Positions 35,432 to 43,111 of a stretch of DNA of 64,000 nt are shown here, one piece after another. The position numbers were made by a program, and so were the translations under genes. How positions within the stretch are numbered: the stretch's first letter is position 1; each line of letters opens with the position of its first letter. The notes below the pieces were generated by a model, which saw only the letters and a list, made by a program, of their open reading frames with translations, did no database searches and had not been told where the DNA came from. This DNA comes from Streptomyces sp. Ru71 (lineage in GTDB: Bacteria > Actinomycetota > Actinomycetes > Streptomycetales > Streptomycetaceae): contig NZ_PQSS01000026.1 of the NCBI RefSeq assembly GCF_002920535.1, positions 25,614-89,613 on the forward strand, read 5' to 3'.

Positions 35432-36232
35432 ATGACCGACCCCGCGACGACGCACCAGAAGATCGACACGTCGGTGCCGCACTCCGCCCGCATCTGGAAC
35501 TACTGGCTCGGCGGCAAGGACAACTACCCCGTCGACGAGGAGGCCGGTGACGCCTACACCGCCGTCTTCCCCGGCATCGTCACCATCGCCCGCAGCAGCC
35601 GCGCCTTCCTGCGCCGCAACATCACGTACCTGGTCTCCGAGGCGGGCATCCGGCAGTTCCTGGACATCGGCACCGGACTGCCGACCGCGGACAACACCCA
35701 TGAGGTCGCCCAGCGGCTCGCGCCCGAGACGCGGATCGTCTACGTCGACAATGACCCGATGGTCCTGGCCCACGCCCGCGCCCTGCTCTACTCCTCCCGC
35801 GAGGGCGCGACCGCCTACATCGACGCCGATGTGACGGACCCGGACCGCATCCTCGCGGCCGCCACCGACACCCTGGACCTCAGCCGGCCCACCGCGCTCA
35901 TCCTCAGCAACATCCTGGGCCATGTCGCCGACCACGGGCAGGCCCGGGCCATCGTCACGCGGCTGATGGACGCCCTGCCGTCGGGCAGCTACCTCTCCGT
36001 CAACGACGGCTCGCGCGGCATCGATCCGGTCTTCGAGGAGGCCCAGGACGCGTACAACAACAGCGGTGCCGTGCCGTACAACCTGCGCACGGTCGAGGAG
36101 ATCACCGCGTACTTCGACGGCCTGGAACTCGTCGAGCCCGGCGTGGTCCCGGTCACGCAGTGGCGGCCGGAGCCGGGTTCGCCCGCGCCGCAGATCATCG
36201 CCGAGCACGGCGGGCTGGCCCGCAAGCCGTAG
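35432..36232 (+). CDS. SAM-dependent methyltransferase of the DUF574/SAM_MT family
   Basis: A 266-residue protein of a Streptomyces-expanded family (PF04672). The N-terminal hallmark is VPHSARIWNYWLGGKDNYPVD. The SAM-binding motif follows (QFLDIGTGLPTADNTHEVAQ), with VYVDNDPMVLAHARALL as the acidic loop. The C-terminal half has LSNILGHVADHG and LSVNDGSRG. It is divergent from the ECF41 sigma gene with a 170-base gap. Substrates for this family are mostly unknown. Confidence 0.9.
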   Translation: MTDPATTHQKIDTSVPHSARIWNYWLGGKDNYPVDEEAGDAYTAVFPGIVTIARSSRAFLRRNITYLVSEAGIRQFLDIGTGLPTADNTHEVAQRLAPETRIVYVDNDPMVLAHARALLYSSREGATAYIDADVTDPDRILAAATDTLDLSRPTALILSNILGHVADHGQARAIVTRLMDALPSGSYLSVNDGSRGIDPVFEEAQDAYNNSGAVPYNLRTVEEITAYFDGLELVEPGVVPVTQWRPEPGSPAPQIIAEHGGLARKP

Positions 36233-36284
36233 GGCCGCGGGGCGCGGACGGACGGATCACCGCGGTCGGCGGTATGCTGTGCAC

Positions 36285-36326
36285 ATGCATCTTTCGTCGC
36301 GTCTCGGCTGGTGGCGCTCCTCCTAG
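36285..36326 (+). CDS. Trp leader peptide of the trpS attenuator
   Basis: A 13-residue peptide, MHLSSRLGWWRSS, ending in TAG at 36324. Tandem Trp codons at 36309-36314 act as the sensor: a ribosome short of charged tRNA-Trp stalls there. A TATGCT box (36272-36277) a few bases upstream suggests a short untranslated leader. The codons sit at the first arm of the attenuator. Confidence 0.88.
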   Translation: MHLSSRLGWWRSS

Positions 36327-36378
36327 GAGCGGCCACCCCAGACGTATGACCCAAGGGCCGTTCGGATGAACGGCCCTT
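36310..36378 (+). promoter_or_regulatory. ribosome-mediated transcription attenuator upstream of trpS
   Basis: Three mutually exclusive pairings are visible. Hairpin 1:2 pairs GGTGGCGCTCC (36310-36320) with 36326-36337 and covers the second Trp codon. Antiterminator 2:3 pairs GAGCGGCC (36327-36334) with GGCCGTTC (36356-36363). Terminator 3:4 pairs AAGGGCCGTT (36353-36362) with AACGGCCCTT (36369-36378). Stalling at TGG-TGG would free arm 2 and prevent termination. This matches the mechanism reported for the auxiliary tryptophanyl-tRNA synthetase of S. coelicolor. Confidence 0.88.
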
Positions 36379-36443
36379 CTGCGTCCCCTGGAACAGGGCT
36401 CGTGTCATCCCCCGACGGCGAGATCCCACCACCAGGAGACCCT

Positions 36444-37550
36444 GTGACCACCATCGCGCAGACCGTGACCCCCGACGCCCCCGCCCCGGCCTCCGACACC
36501 CTCGGGGTGTCCGCCGCCCGGGCCCGCAGCGCGGTACTGGAGGAACTGATCCTTCAGGACCCGGGGCGGTTCCGGGTGCTGACCGGCGACCGCCCCACCG
36601 GCCGCCTGCACCTCGGGCACTACTTCGGCACCCTGCACAACCGGGTCCGGCTGCAGGACCTCGGCGTGGAGCTGTTCGTCCTCGTCGCGGACTACCAGGT
36701 CCTCACCGACCGGGACGTGGCGGACGACCTGACCGGGCACGTCGAGGAGCTGGTCCTGGACCACCTCGCCATCGGCGTGGACCCGGCCCGCAGCACGATC
36801 TTCACGCACAGCGCGGTCCCCGCCCTCAACCAGCTGATGCTGCCCTTCCTCAGCCTGGTCTCCGTCGCCGAACTGAGCCGCAACCCCACCGTGAAGGACG
36901 AGATCGCGCACTCGCGCCAGTCCGCGGTCAGCGGCCTGATGTTCACCTATCCCGTCCACCAGGCCGCCGACATCCTCTTCTGCAAGGCCAACCTGGTACC
37001 GGTCGGCCAGGACCAGCTCCCCCACCTGGAGATCACCCGCACCGTCGCCCGCCGCTTCAACGACCGCTACGGCGACGGCGCCACCGTGTTCCCGCAGCCC
37101 GAGGCGCTGCTGTCGAGCGCGCCGCTGCTGCTCGGCACCGACGGCACCAAGATGAGCAAGAGCCGCCGCAACTCCATCGCCCTGGCCGCCGACGCCGACG
37201 AGACCGCCCGCCTGATCAAGGGCGCCAGGACCGACTCCGAGCGGCACATCGCCTACGACCCGGTCACGCGCCCCGAGGTGTCCTCGCTCCTGCTGCTGGC
37301 GGCCCTGTGCCAGAACCGCACCCCGCAGCAGGTCGCCGAGGACATCGGCTCGGCGGGCGCGGCCGCGCTGAAGAAGACGGTGACCGAGGCGGTCAACGAG
37401 TACCTGGCGCCGATCCGTGCGCGCCGGGCGGAGTACGCCCAGGACCGCGCCTTTGTGCGCCGCACCCTGCGGGAGGGCAACGAGCGCGCCAGGGCCGTGG
37501 CCGACGCCACGCTCGCCGAGGTCCGTGCCGCCATGAACAGCCGGTACTGA
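36444..37550 (+). CDS. trpS: tryptophanyl-tRNA synthetase, attenuator-controlled (auxiliary type)
   Basis: A 368-residue class I aminoacyl-tRNA synthetase that charges tRNA-Trp. TGRLHLGHYFG is the HIGH signature and TKMSKS the KMSKS loop. YPVHQAADILF and VPVGQDQLPHLE belong to the Trp pocket. I chose GTG 36444, preceded by CCAGGAGACC. The upstream in-frame ATG 36366 lies inside the terminator stem and is unlikely. Family knowledge: Streptomyces carry a housekeeping enzyme and an attenuated, indolmycin-resistant one (TrpRS1). The attenuator marks this gene as the second kind; resistance itself is inferred. Confidence 0.93.
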   Translation: MTTIAQTVTPDAPAPASDTLGVSAARARSAVLEELILQDPGRFRVLTGDRPTGRLHLGHYFGTLHNRVRLQDLGVELFVLVADYQVLTDRDVADDLTGHVEELVLDHLAIGVDPARSTIFTHSAVPALNQLMLPFLSLVSVAELSRNPTVKDEIAHSRQSAVSGLMFTYPVHQAADILFCKANLVPVGQDQLPHLEITRTVARRFNDRYGDGATVFPQPEALLSSAPLLLGTDGTKMSKSRRNSIALAADADETARLIKGARTDSERHIAYDPVTRPEVSSLLLLAALCQNRTPQQVAEDIGSAGAAALKKTVTEAVNEYLAPIRARRAEYAQDRAFVRRTLREGNERARAVADATLAEVRAAMNSRY

Positions 37551-37632
37551 CCGGGCGGTTCCCGGCGGGGCCCGGCGGACCGGTCCGGGTGAAGTACTTT
37601 GAGCGTAGTGCTGCGAGAGGAGTGGTGGAGCG

Positions 37633-38211
37633 GTGGTGAGACGGAACGACGAACGGCGTGCCGCGCTGGTCGACGCCGCGATCGAGGTGCTGGCCGGTCA
37701 GGGCGCCCGGGGCCTGACGTTCCGGGCGGTGGACACGGAGGCCGAAGTGCCCACCGGCACGGCCTCCAACTACTTCTCCGACCGGGACGACCTGCTCACC
37801 CAGGCCGGCGCCCGGGTCTACGAGCGGCTGCGGCCCGACGAGGCGACGATCGCCCGGCAGCAGGCGGCCGGCCGGGACCCGGAGGCGTACGCGGAGCTGA
37901 TGCGTGAACTGGTCGGGCGGGTCGCGTCGTTCCGCACCGGCTATCTGGCGCTGCTCGAACTGCGTCTGGAGGCCACCCGTCGCCCCGGCCTGCGCAAGGT
38001 CCTCACCGAACGCGTCCGCGCGGACCTCGACGCCAACGTCGCCTACCACGAGGCCTCCGGCCTGCCGGGCGACGCCATGGCCGTGAAACTGCTGTATCTG
38101 GCGCTGAACTGGCTGATCGCCGAGCAGCTCACGCTCCCGGACGTCTTCACCGAGGCCGAGCGCGAGGACCTGGTGACGGCCGCCGTGGCGCGCATCGTGG
38201 CGGCAGGTTAG
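37633..38211 (+). CDS. TetR-family transcriptional regulator
   Basis: A 192-residue regulator. The N-terminal HTH spans residues 9-55 (ALVDAAIEVLAGQGARGLTFRAV, then TASNYFSDRDDLL), where Asn-Tyr-Phe is the usual recognition helix end. An all-helical ligand domain follows. Two adjacent GTG codons (37633, 37636) follow GGAG. It lies on the same strand before the FUSC membrane protein, about 75 bases away, and could control it. Its effector is unknown. Confidence 0.9.
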   Translation: MVRRNDERRAALVDAAIEVLAGQGARGLTFRAVDTEAEVPTGTASNYFSDRDDLLTQAGARVYERLRPDEATIARQQAAGRDPEAYAELMRELVGRVASFRTGYLALLELRLEATRRPGLRKVLTERVRADLDANVAYHEASGLPGDAMAVKLLYLALNWLIAEQLTLPDVFTEAEREDLVTAAVARIVAAG

Positions 38212-38285
38212 GCGGGCGGGGCGAACGCCCGGCCCGGGTGCCGCCGGGGGGTGCCGGGCGGGGCGGTGTGGGTGATGCTGAAGGG

Positions 38286-40445
38286 GTGCGTGGTGTCGCA
38301 GCCCGGTCGTTCCCGGCGGCCTACGCCGCCTCGGGACGGCGAGCCGTGCGGGTGTCGCTGGTCGCCGCGGCCGGCTTCTACCTCTTCCGCTACGGCCTCG
38401 ACCGCCCGGTCGCGGCCACGTACGCGCTGTTCGCCGCCGTCGCCCTCGGCGGGTTGTCCCGGATTCCCGGCACCGGGCGGCAGCGGGCCGCGGTGCTGCT
38501 GCGGTCGCTGCCCGTGTGCTGGGTCCTGGTGGTCGTCGGCACCTACCTGTCGGTGCGCACCTGGAGCGCCGTCGTCGGCATGCTGCTGGTCGGTTTCGCG
38601 CTGGCCTTCGTCGCCGTGGGCGGGCCGCGTGCGGCGGGGGCGGCACCGGGGCTCCAACTGCTGTACATCCTGCCGTCCTTCCCGCCGTACGACCCGGCAT
38701 CGCTGGGCGACCGGCTGATCGGGGCGAGCACCGGTGTGGCCCTGCTCGTCGTGGCGGAGGCGCTGATCCTCGCCGAGCCCGAGCCGCCGCCGTACGAGGA
38801 ACGCGCCGCCGGCGCCGCACTCACCGCCGACCGGTGCGCGCGGCGTCTCGCCGAGCCGCCGTCCACCCTGAGCGCCGCGGACCTGGCGGCGGCGCTGCAG
38901 GCCGGCCAGGCGCTGCGGCCCCTGGGGGTGCCGGAGGCGGAACGCCCGGCGGGCCCCGGGCGGCGTGATCGGGCCCTCGCCCACACCGGCCTGGCCACCC
39001 GCACCCTCCTGCACCGCCTGGCACGGCTGCGCAGCGGGCCGGACGGGCCGGGGCCCGAGGTGACGCCGGTGCTGCGGGCGGTGGCGGACCTGTCCGGGGC
39101 GACCGCAGGCTGCCTGCGCGCCGGGCCGTCGCCGGTGGCGTCGTACGAGACGCTGGTCGCGGTACGCGCACGCCTGGCGGCGACCGGGGCGCGGCAGCAG
39201 GTCGCCGCGTCCGGCGCCGCCGGCGCCGCCGGTTTCCCGCCCGCGGTCCTGCGCGAGCAGTCCGCCGTGCTGGAGGCCGCCGACGCGGCGCTGGCCATGG
39301 GTACGGCGGCCGATCTGGCGGTGCACGGCCGGCGTGCGGCGGTCCCCGTGCCGCCGGGCCGCTTCTGGTACGCCACGACCTGGGCGCCGCTGCTGTGGTG
39401 GCACCGGCTGCGCGGGCACGCCGGACGCCGGTCGGTGTTCTTCCAGAACGCGGTGCGCATCGCCCTGGCGCTGACGGCGGCGCGACTGGTGGCGGGGGTG
39501 GACACACTGCCCCACGGGTTCTGGGCCACGCTGGCGGCGCTCACGCTGACCAGGACCACCATGGACGAGACCTGGCACACCATCCGCCTGGCGCTGACGG
39601 GCACCCTGGCCGGCGCCCTGGTGACCGCCGGCATGCTGACCCTGGCGGGGACCGACACCCGCGTGTACGCGGTGCTGCTGCCGCTGTGGATGCTGTTCGC
39701 CTTCACCGTGGGACCGGTCCGGGGCGTCGGCTGGGCGCAGGGCCTGTTCACCGTGCTGGTGGCGCTGGTCTTCGCGCAGCTGGCGCCGCCGACGTGGCGG
39801 CTGGCGGAGGTACGGATGCTGGACGTGCTGGTCGGCAGCGCGATCGGCGCCGTCTTCGGTGTGCTGGCGTGGCCGCGCGGGGCCCATGACGAGCTGCGCT
39901 ACGCGGCCGCGGACCTGCTGCGCAGGGCGGCGGAGATCGTCGTGGCCACCAGCGTCTCCGCCGCGCGCGGCGGCGCCGTGAACCTGCCCTCGGGGGCGCC
40001 GGGCCACGGGACCCTGCATCGCTCGGTGATCCTCGCGGAGTCGGCCTACGCGCAGTACCAGAGCGAGCCGACGCACTTCGGCGGCAGGGCGCGCGCACCG
40101 ACGGCGCCCGCGGTGGACTGGCAGGCGGCGCTGATGGCCGGTCACCACACGCTGTGGGGGTCGCAGCGGCTGCTGGAGCCGCCGCCGACCGGGCTGGGCC
40201 CGGCGGCGGCCGAGGCGCTCGCCGTGCTCGGGGAGCGGGTGGCCGGGCGGATGCTGCTGGCGTCGGCGGCGCTGGACCCGGGCGGTGACACACCGACCGC
40301 GCCGGTGCCGCTGATCGATCCGGGTTTCCCTGAGTTCGCCGCCGAGCCGCCGGACGCGCCCCGGCTGTACTACGCGGCGGTGTCGTGGCTGGAGTCGCTG
40401 ACGGCGGACCTGGCCCGGATCAGCTCCGCCCCTCGGCCGGGGTGA
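38286..40445 (+). CDS. FUSC-family inner membrane protein
   Basis: About 719 residues in two homologous halves. Each has a cluster of four to six hydrophobic segments (residues about 20-155 and 375-530) followed by a helical cytoplasmic part, the layout of fusaric-acid-resistance/aromatic-acid-exporter proteins. HGFWATLAALTLTRTTMDET in the second half is the characteristic FUSC loop. The start is uncertain: GTG 38286 is closest to a GAAGG site, and the first strand begins RAVRVSLVAAAGFYLF. The 3' end overlaps the convergent esterase gene by 26 bases. Confidence 0.82.
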   Translation: MRGVAARSFPAAYAASGRRAVRVSLVAAAGFYLFRYGLDRPVAATYALFAAVALGGLSRIPGTGRQRAAVLLRSLPVCWVLVVVGTYLSVRTWSAVVGMLLVGFALAFVAVGGPRAAGAAPGLQLLYILPSFPPYDPASLGDRLIGASTGVALLVVAEALILAEPEPPPYEERAAGAALTADRCARRLAEPPSTLSAADLAAALQAGQALRPLGVPEAERPAGPGRRDRALAHTGLATRTLLHRLARLRSGPDGPGPEVTPVLRAVADLSGATAGCLRAGPSPVASYETLVAVRARLAATGARQQVAASGAAGAAGFPPAVLREQSAVLEAADAALAMGTAADLAVHGRRAAVPVPPGRFWYATTWAPLLWWHRLRGHAGRRSVFFQNAVRIALALTAARLVAGVDTLPHGFWATLAALTLTRTTMDETWHTIRLALTGTLAGALVTAGMLTLAGTDTRVYAVLLPLWMLFAFTVGPVRGVGWAQGLFTVLVALVFAQLAPPTWRLAEVRMLDVLVGSAIGAVFGVLAWPRGAHDELRYAAADLLRRAAEIVVATSVSAARGGAVNLPSGAPGHGTLHRSVILAESAYAQYQSEPTHFGGRARAPTAPAVDWQAALMAGHHTLWGSQRLLEPPPTGLGPAAAEALAVLGERVAGRMLLASAALDPGGDTPTAPVPLIDPGFPEFAAEPPDAPRLYYAAVSWLESLTADLARISSAPRPG

Positions 40446-41502
40446 GGGCGCCCGCGGGCCGGGACCGCGCGGCGGGGGTGTGCCCGGACTGGGCAAGGAG
40501 GCGCCGCAGCCAGCGGGTGCGGGCGTCGCGGGCGTCCTGGCTGAGGGCGGCTCGGGGCGCGAACGTGTCGAAGCCGTGGCAGGCGCCGGGCCACACGTGC
40601 AGTTCGGCCTGGCCGCCGGCCTGCCACAGGGCACCCGCGTACGCCACGTCCTCGTCCCGGAAGGTCTCCGCCGAGCCGACCTCGATGTAGGCCGGGGGCA
40701 GTCCGGACAGATCCGTGGCGCGGGCGGGCGCCGCGTAGGGCGGCACGTCGTCGGTGCCGTACCGGTCGCCCAGCAGGGCCTGCCACGCGGTGATGTTGGA
40801 GGTGCGGTCCCAGGTGTCGACGCCGGCCATCTGGTGGCTGGAGAAGGTGTCGTTGCGGTCGTCGAGCATCGGGCACAGCAGTAGTTGCCCGATGGGCGTG
40901 GGTCCGCCCCGGTCCCGGGTGAGCAGGGCGAGGGCGGCGGCGAGTCCACCGCCGGCGCTCTTGCCTCCGACGATGATGCGGTCGGCGTCGATGCCCAGCT
41001 CGTCCGCGTGTGCGGCCACCCGGACCAGCCCGGCGTAGCAGTCCTCCACGGGTCCGGGATGGCGCACCCGTGGTGCCAGGCCGTACTCGACGGAGACGAC
41101 GGCCAGCTCCAGCGGCTCCGCCCATGCGCGCAGCAGCTGGGGCAGTACGGACCACGCGTTGCCCATGATCATGCCGCCGCCGTGCAGGTAGTACAGCAGC
41201 GGCAGCGGCCCGCTGATCCCGGCGGGCCGCGCGCTGACGAGCGTGACGTCCCGTCGGCCGCAGAGCGACGGCACGCTCAGCTCCGCGACCTCGAACCGCC
41301 CGTCGGCCTCCAGCTCCCGGAGGGTGGGCCGGGGCCGGGCGGTGGCGTCCCGCCGCTGCCGCTCGGCCAGGTTCTCCGGGGTGACCGGTTCCCGCACCCA
41401 CTCCCCCGACGCCGCCAGCGCCGCCCGCAGCTCCGGGTCGAGCGGGGGCGCCTGCCCGGCCGACGGGACGGGAGCGGGCTCAGGTGACTGCGCGAGATCC
41501 AT
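40420..41502 (-). CDS. alpha/beta hydrolase, hormone-sensitive-lipase-type esterase
   Basis: A 360-residue esterase. HGGG (107-110) is the oxyanion motif. GGKSAGG puts the nucleophile at Ser 182, with Lys where most members have Asp (GDSAGG). GSAETFRDED gives the acid near 280-284, and H310 in ACHGFD completes the triad. ATG 41502 begins MDLAQSPEP. It is leftward and follows the polymerase-like gene after 113 bases. It overlaps the FUSC 3' end tail to tail. The natural ester is unknown. Confidence 0.88.
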   Translation of the reverse strand: MDLAQSPEPAPVPSAGQAPPLDPELRAALAASGEWVREPVTPENLAERQRRDATARPRPTLRELEADGRFEVAELSVPSLCGRRDVTLVSARPAGISGPLPLLYYLHGGGMIMGNAWSVLPQLLRAWAEPLELAVVSVEYGLAPRVRHPGPVEDCYAGLVRVAAHADELGIDADRIIVGGKSAGGGLAAALALLTRDRGGPTPIGQLLLCPMLDDRNDTFSSHQMAGVDTWDRTSNITAWQALLGDRYGTDDVPPYAAPARATDLSGLPPAYIEVGSAETFRDEDVAYAGALWQAGGQAELHVWPGACHGFDTFAPRAALSQDARDARTRWLRRLLAQSGHTPAARSRPAGALTPAEGRS

Positions 41503-41579
41503 GCCGGGCAGTCAATCACCGGGCGACCGCGGCGTACGGCGGCGGGTGGCCGCCCCGGCGCCTCGGGGCCGGCCGCGCC

Positions 41580-41619
41580 CGGGACCGGGATCGATCAGCC
41601 CGGGACCGGCATCGATCAG
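41580..41619. repeat. 19-bp direct duplication at the polymerase-like gene stop
   Basis: CGGGACCGGGATCGATCAG (41580-41598) and CGGGACCGGCATCGATCAG (41601-41619) differ by one base with CC between them. The second copy includes the TGA stop of the leftward polymerase-like gene. Confidence 0.8.
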
Positions 41620-42623
41620 GACGCGTCGCGGAAGAGCGCGGCAGGGCCGATGACGCCGGGCCCGAACCGGTCGCGGATGCGGTCGATCGCGCTCTCGGCC
41701 ACCACCCGCGCCTCGCGCCCGGCGTCGAGGCTCAGTTGCCGGGCCACCCGCTCGGCGTCGACGAGGTCCTCGCCCCTCAGCGTGATCCGCGTGAGCCGGC
41801 CGCGCTGCAGGCCGGCGGCGTCCATCAGCTGGTAGGCGAGCGCGCGCAGGTCGTCGTCGTGCGCGGAGGGCTCGGTCAGGCGGCGGGTCTTCTCCCAGCC
41901 GCCGCCGGCGGCGAAGGACAGCTGGAGGGTCAGGGCGCGGGCGGCCTGTCCCCGGTGACGCAGCAGGCTGCCGAGCCGGACGACCAGGGAGAGCAGGGCG
42001 GAACGGACGTCGGCGCCGTCCAGCGCCTCGCGCGCGAAGGTGTGCCGTACGGTCGCCGAGGCGGGCAGGGCGCGGGGCACGACGGGGCGGGGGTCGATGC
42101 CGCGGGCGTGGTCGGCGGCCAGCCGGCCGGCCCGGCCGCCGAGCAGCCGCTGCACGGTGGCGGGCGGCGCGGCGGCGAGCAGGCCGACGCAGTGGATGCC
42201 GTAGTCACGCAGCACCTCGGCCTGGCGGGGGCCGATGCCGTGCAGGGCCTCCACGGGGAGCGGGCCGAGCCAGCCGGTGACCTGGCCGGGTTCGACGGCG
42301 AGGACACCGCCGGGCGGGGCGACCTGTCCGGAGGCGGTGGCCGCGACGGTGATGGACGGCCCGATGCCGACGCGGACGTCGATGCCGAGACGGGAGACGG
42401 TCCGCACCCGCAGCATCTCGCCGAGCCGGCGCGCGTCGGCGCCGTGGTAGCGCAGCGCGCCCTTCAGCTCGACCAGCGCGGCGGACGGCGGCAGTGCCTG
42501 CACGACCGGCGAGAGCCCCGCGAGCTCCTCCAGCAGCTGCCGGTACCCCTCCTCCGGCAGCCGGTCCGGCCCGCGCACATGCATGACCGTGGCCGCCCGG
42601 CCTGCTCGAACTCCAGCGTTCAC
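41616..42623 (-). CDS. Y-family DNA polymerase-like protein lacking the catalytic N-terminus
   Basis: A 335-residue protein related to DinB/ImuB. ALPPSAALVELKGALRYHG and GIGPSITVAATAS match the palm. PLPVEALHGIGPRQAEVLRDYGIHCVGLL is the helix-hairpin-helix thumb, and a little-finger domain follows (about 200-320). The usual first strand with its metal-binding Asp (DMDxFFAxVE) is absent; the protein begins VMHVRGPDRLP instead. GTG 42623 has a strong GGAGGTGAG site, so this is the true start and not a truncation artefact. Like ImuB it may be a scaffold in translesion synthesis and not a polymerase. Confidence 0.82.
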   Translation of the reverse strand: MNAGVRAGRAATVMHVRGPDRLPEEGYRQLLEELAGLSPVVQALPPSAALVELKGALRYHGADARRLGEMLRVRTVSRLGIDVRVGIGPSITVAATASGQVAPPGGVLAVEPGQVTGWLGPLPVEALHGIGPRQAEVLRDYGIHCVGLLAAAPPATVQRLLGGRAGRLAADHARGIDPRPVVPRALPASATVRHTFAREALDGADVRSALLSLVVRLGSLLRHRGQAARALTLQLSFAAGGGWEKTRRLTEPSAHDDDLRALAYQLMDAAGLQRGRLTRITLRGEDLVDAERVARQLSLDAGREARVVAESAIDRIRDRFGPGVIGPAALFRDAS

Positions 42624-42649
42624 GGGTTCTCACCTCCCACCCTCACGAT

Positions 42650-42704
42650 ATCGAACGAAAAATCGAACACGCGAGTGCGCAACGGTGGATCTTGGGCCTA
42701 GAAT
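42650..42704. promoter_or_regulatory. divergent promoter region with ATCGAAC direct repeats and a leaderless -10 box
   Basis: ATCGAAC occurs at 42650-42656 and 42662-42668 (12-base period). A TAGAAT box at 42699-42704 lies seven bases before the GTG of the rightward gene, so that transcript would be leaderless. The repeats are TCGAAC half-sites like those in actinobacterial LexA boxes (TCGAAC-N4-GTTCGA) but are direct, not inverted. Confidence 0.5.
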
Positions 42705-42711
42705 CAAAAAC

Positions 42712-43071
42712 GTGTTCGATGACCTGCCGCCCGACCTCGACCGACTCCGCACCCTGCGCGTGTGGCACGCCCTGTGGGTGGAGCGGATCGACCGGAAGAT
42801 CGCGGCGATCCAGCGGCGTCAGGCCGAACAGGAGCGCGGGCGGCGCAACCGGCCCGCGCCGCCCGAGTGGCTCGTCCAGCTCGGCATCGGCTCGGGCCGG
42901 CCCCCGATCCAGGTGCACGCCGGCGACTGCCGCATGGCCGGCTCCCGGCACCGCCCGGTCGGGCGTGAGGAGGCCCGTCGTCTCCTCGCCGGCGGTCTGC
43001 CGGCCTGTGTCCACTGCCGGCCCGACGCCCGGCTGCACCTGCTGGACTTAGATCCGGCCGCCGCCGCGTGA
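42712..43071 (+). CDS. DUF6233 family protein
   Basis: A 119-residue protein: DLPPDLDRLRTLRVWHALW, a charged helix (DRKIAAIQRRQAEQERG), then PPEWLVQLGIG, HAGDCRMAG and a final ACVHCRPD. The H-x3-C and C-x2-C elements could bind a metal. It matches the small Streptomyces DUF6233 proteins, present in many copies with no known function. GTG 42712 is preferred because of the leaderless TAGAAT box and because family members begin at FDDLPPD. It is divergent from the polymerase-like gene. Confidence 0.82.
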   Translation: MFDDLPPDLDRLRTLRVWHALWVERIDRKIAAIQRRQAEQERGRRNRPAPPEWLVQLGIGSGRPPIQVHAGDCRMAGSRHRPVGREEARRLLAGGLPACVHCRPDARLHLLDLDPAAAA

Positions 43072-43111
43072 GGTGTGATCGCGGGTCCCGGCCCGGCGCC
43101 CGCCCGTCCGC

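Noticed and set aside
36366..36443. ATG 36366 as start of trpS
   Set aside because: It lies inside the attenuator terminator stem and has no ribosome binding site; GTG 36444 has CCAGGAGACC.
42645..42675. LexA (SOS) box in the polymerase-like/DUF6233 promoter
   Set aside because: TCGAAC half-sites are present but in direct, not inverted, orientation; the required GTTCGA partner at four bases is absent.
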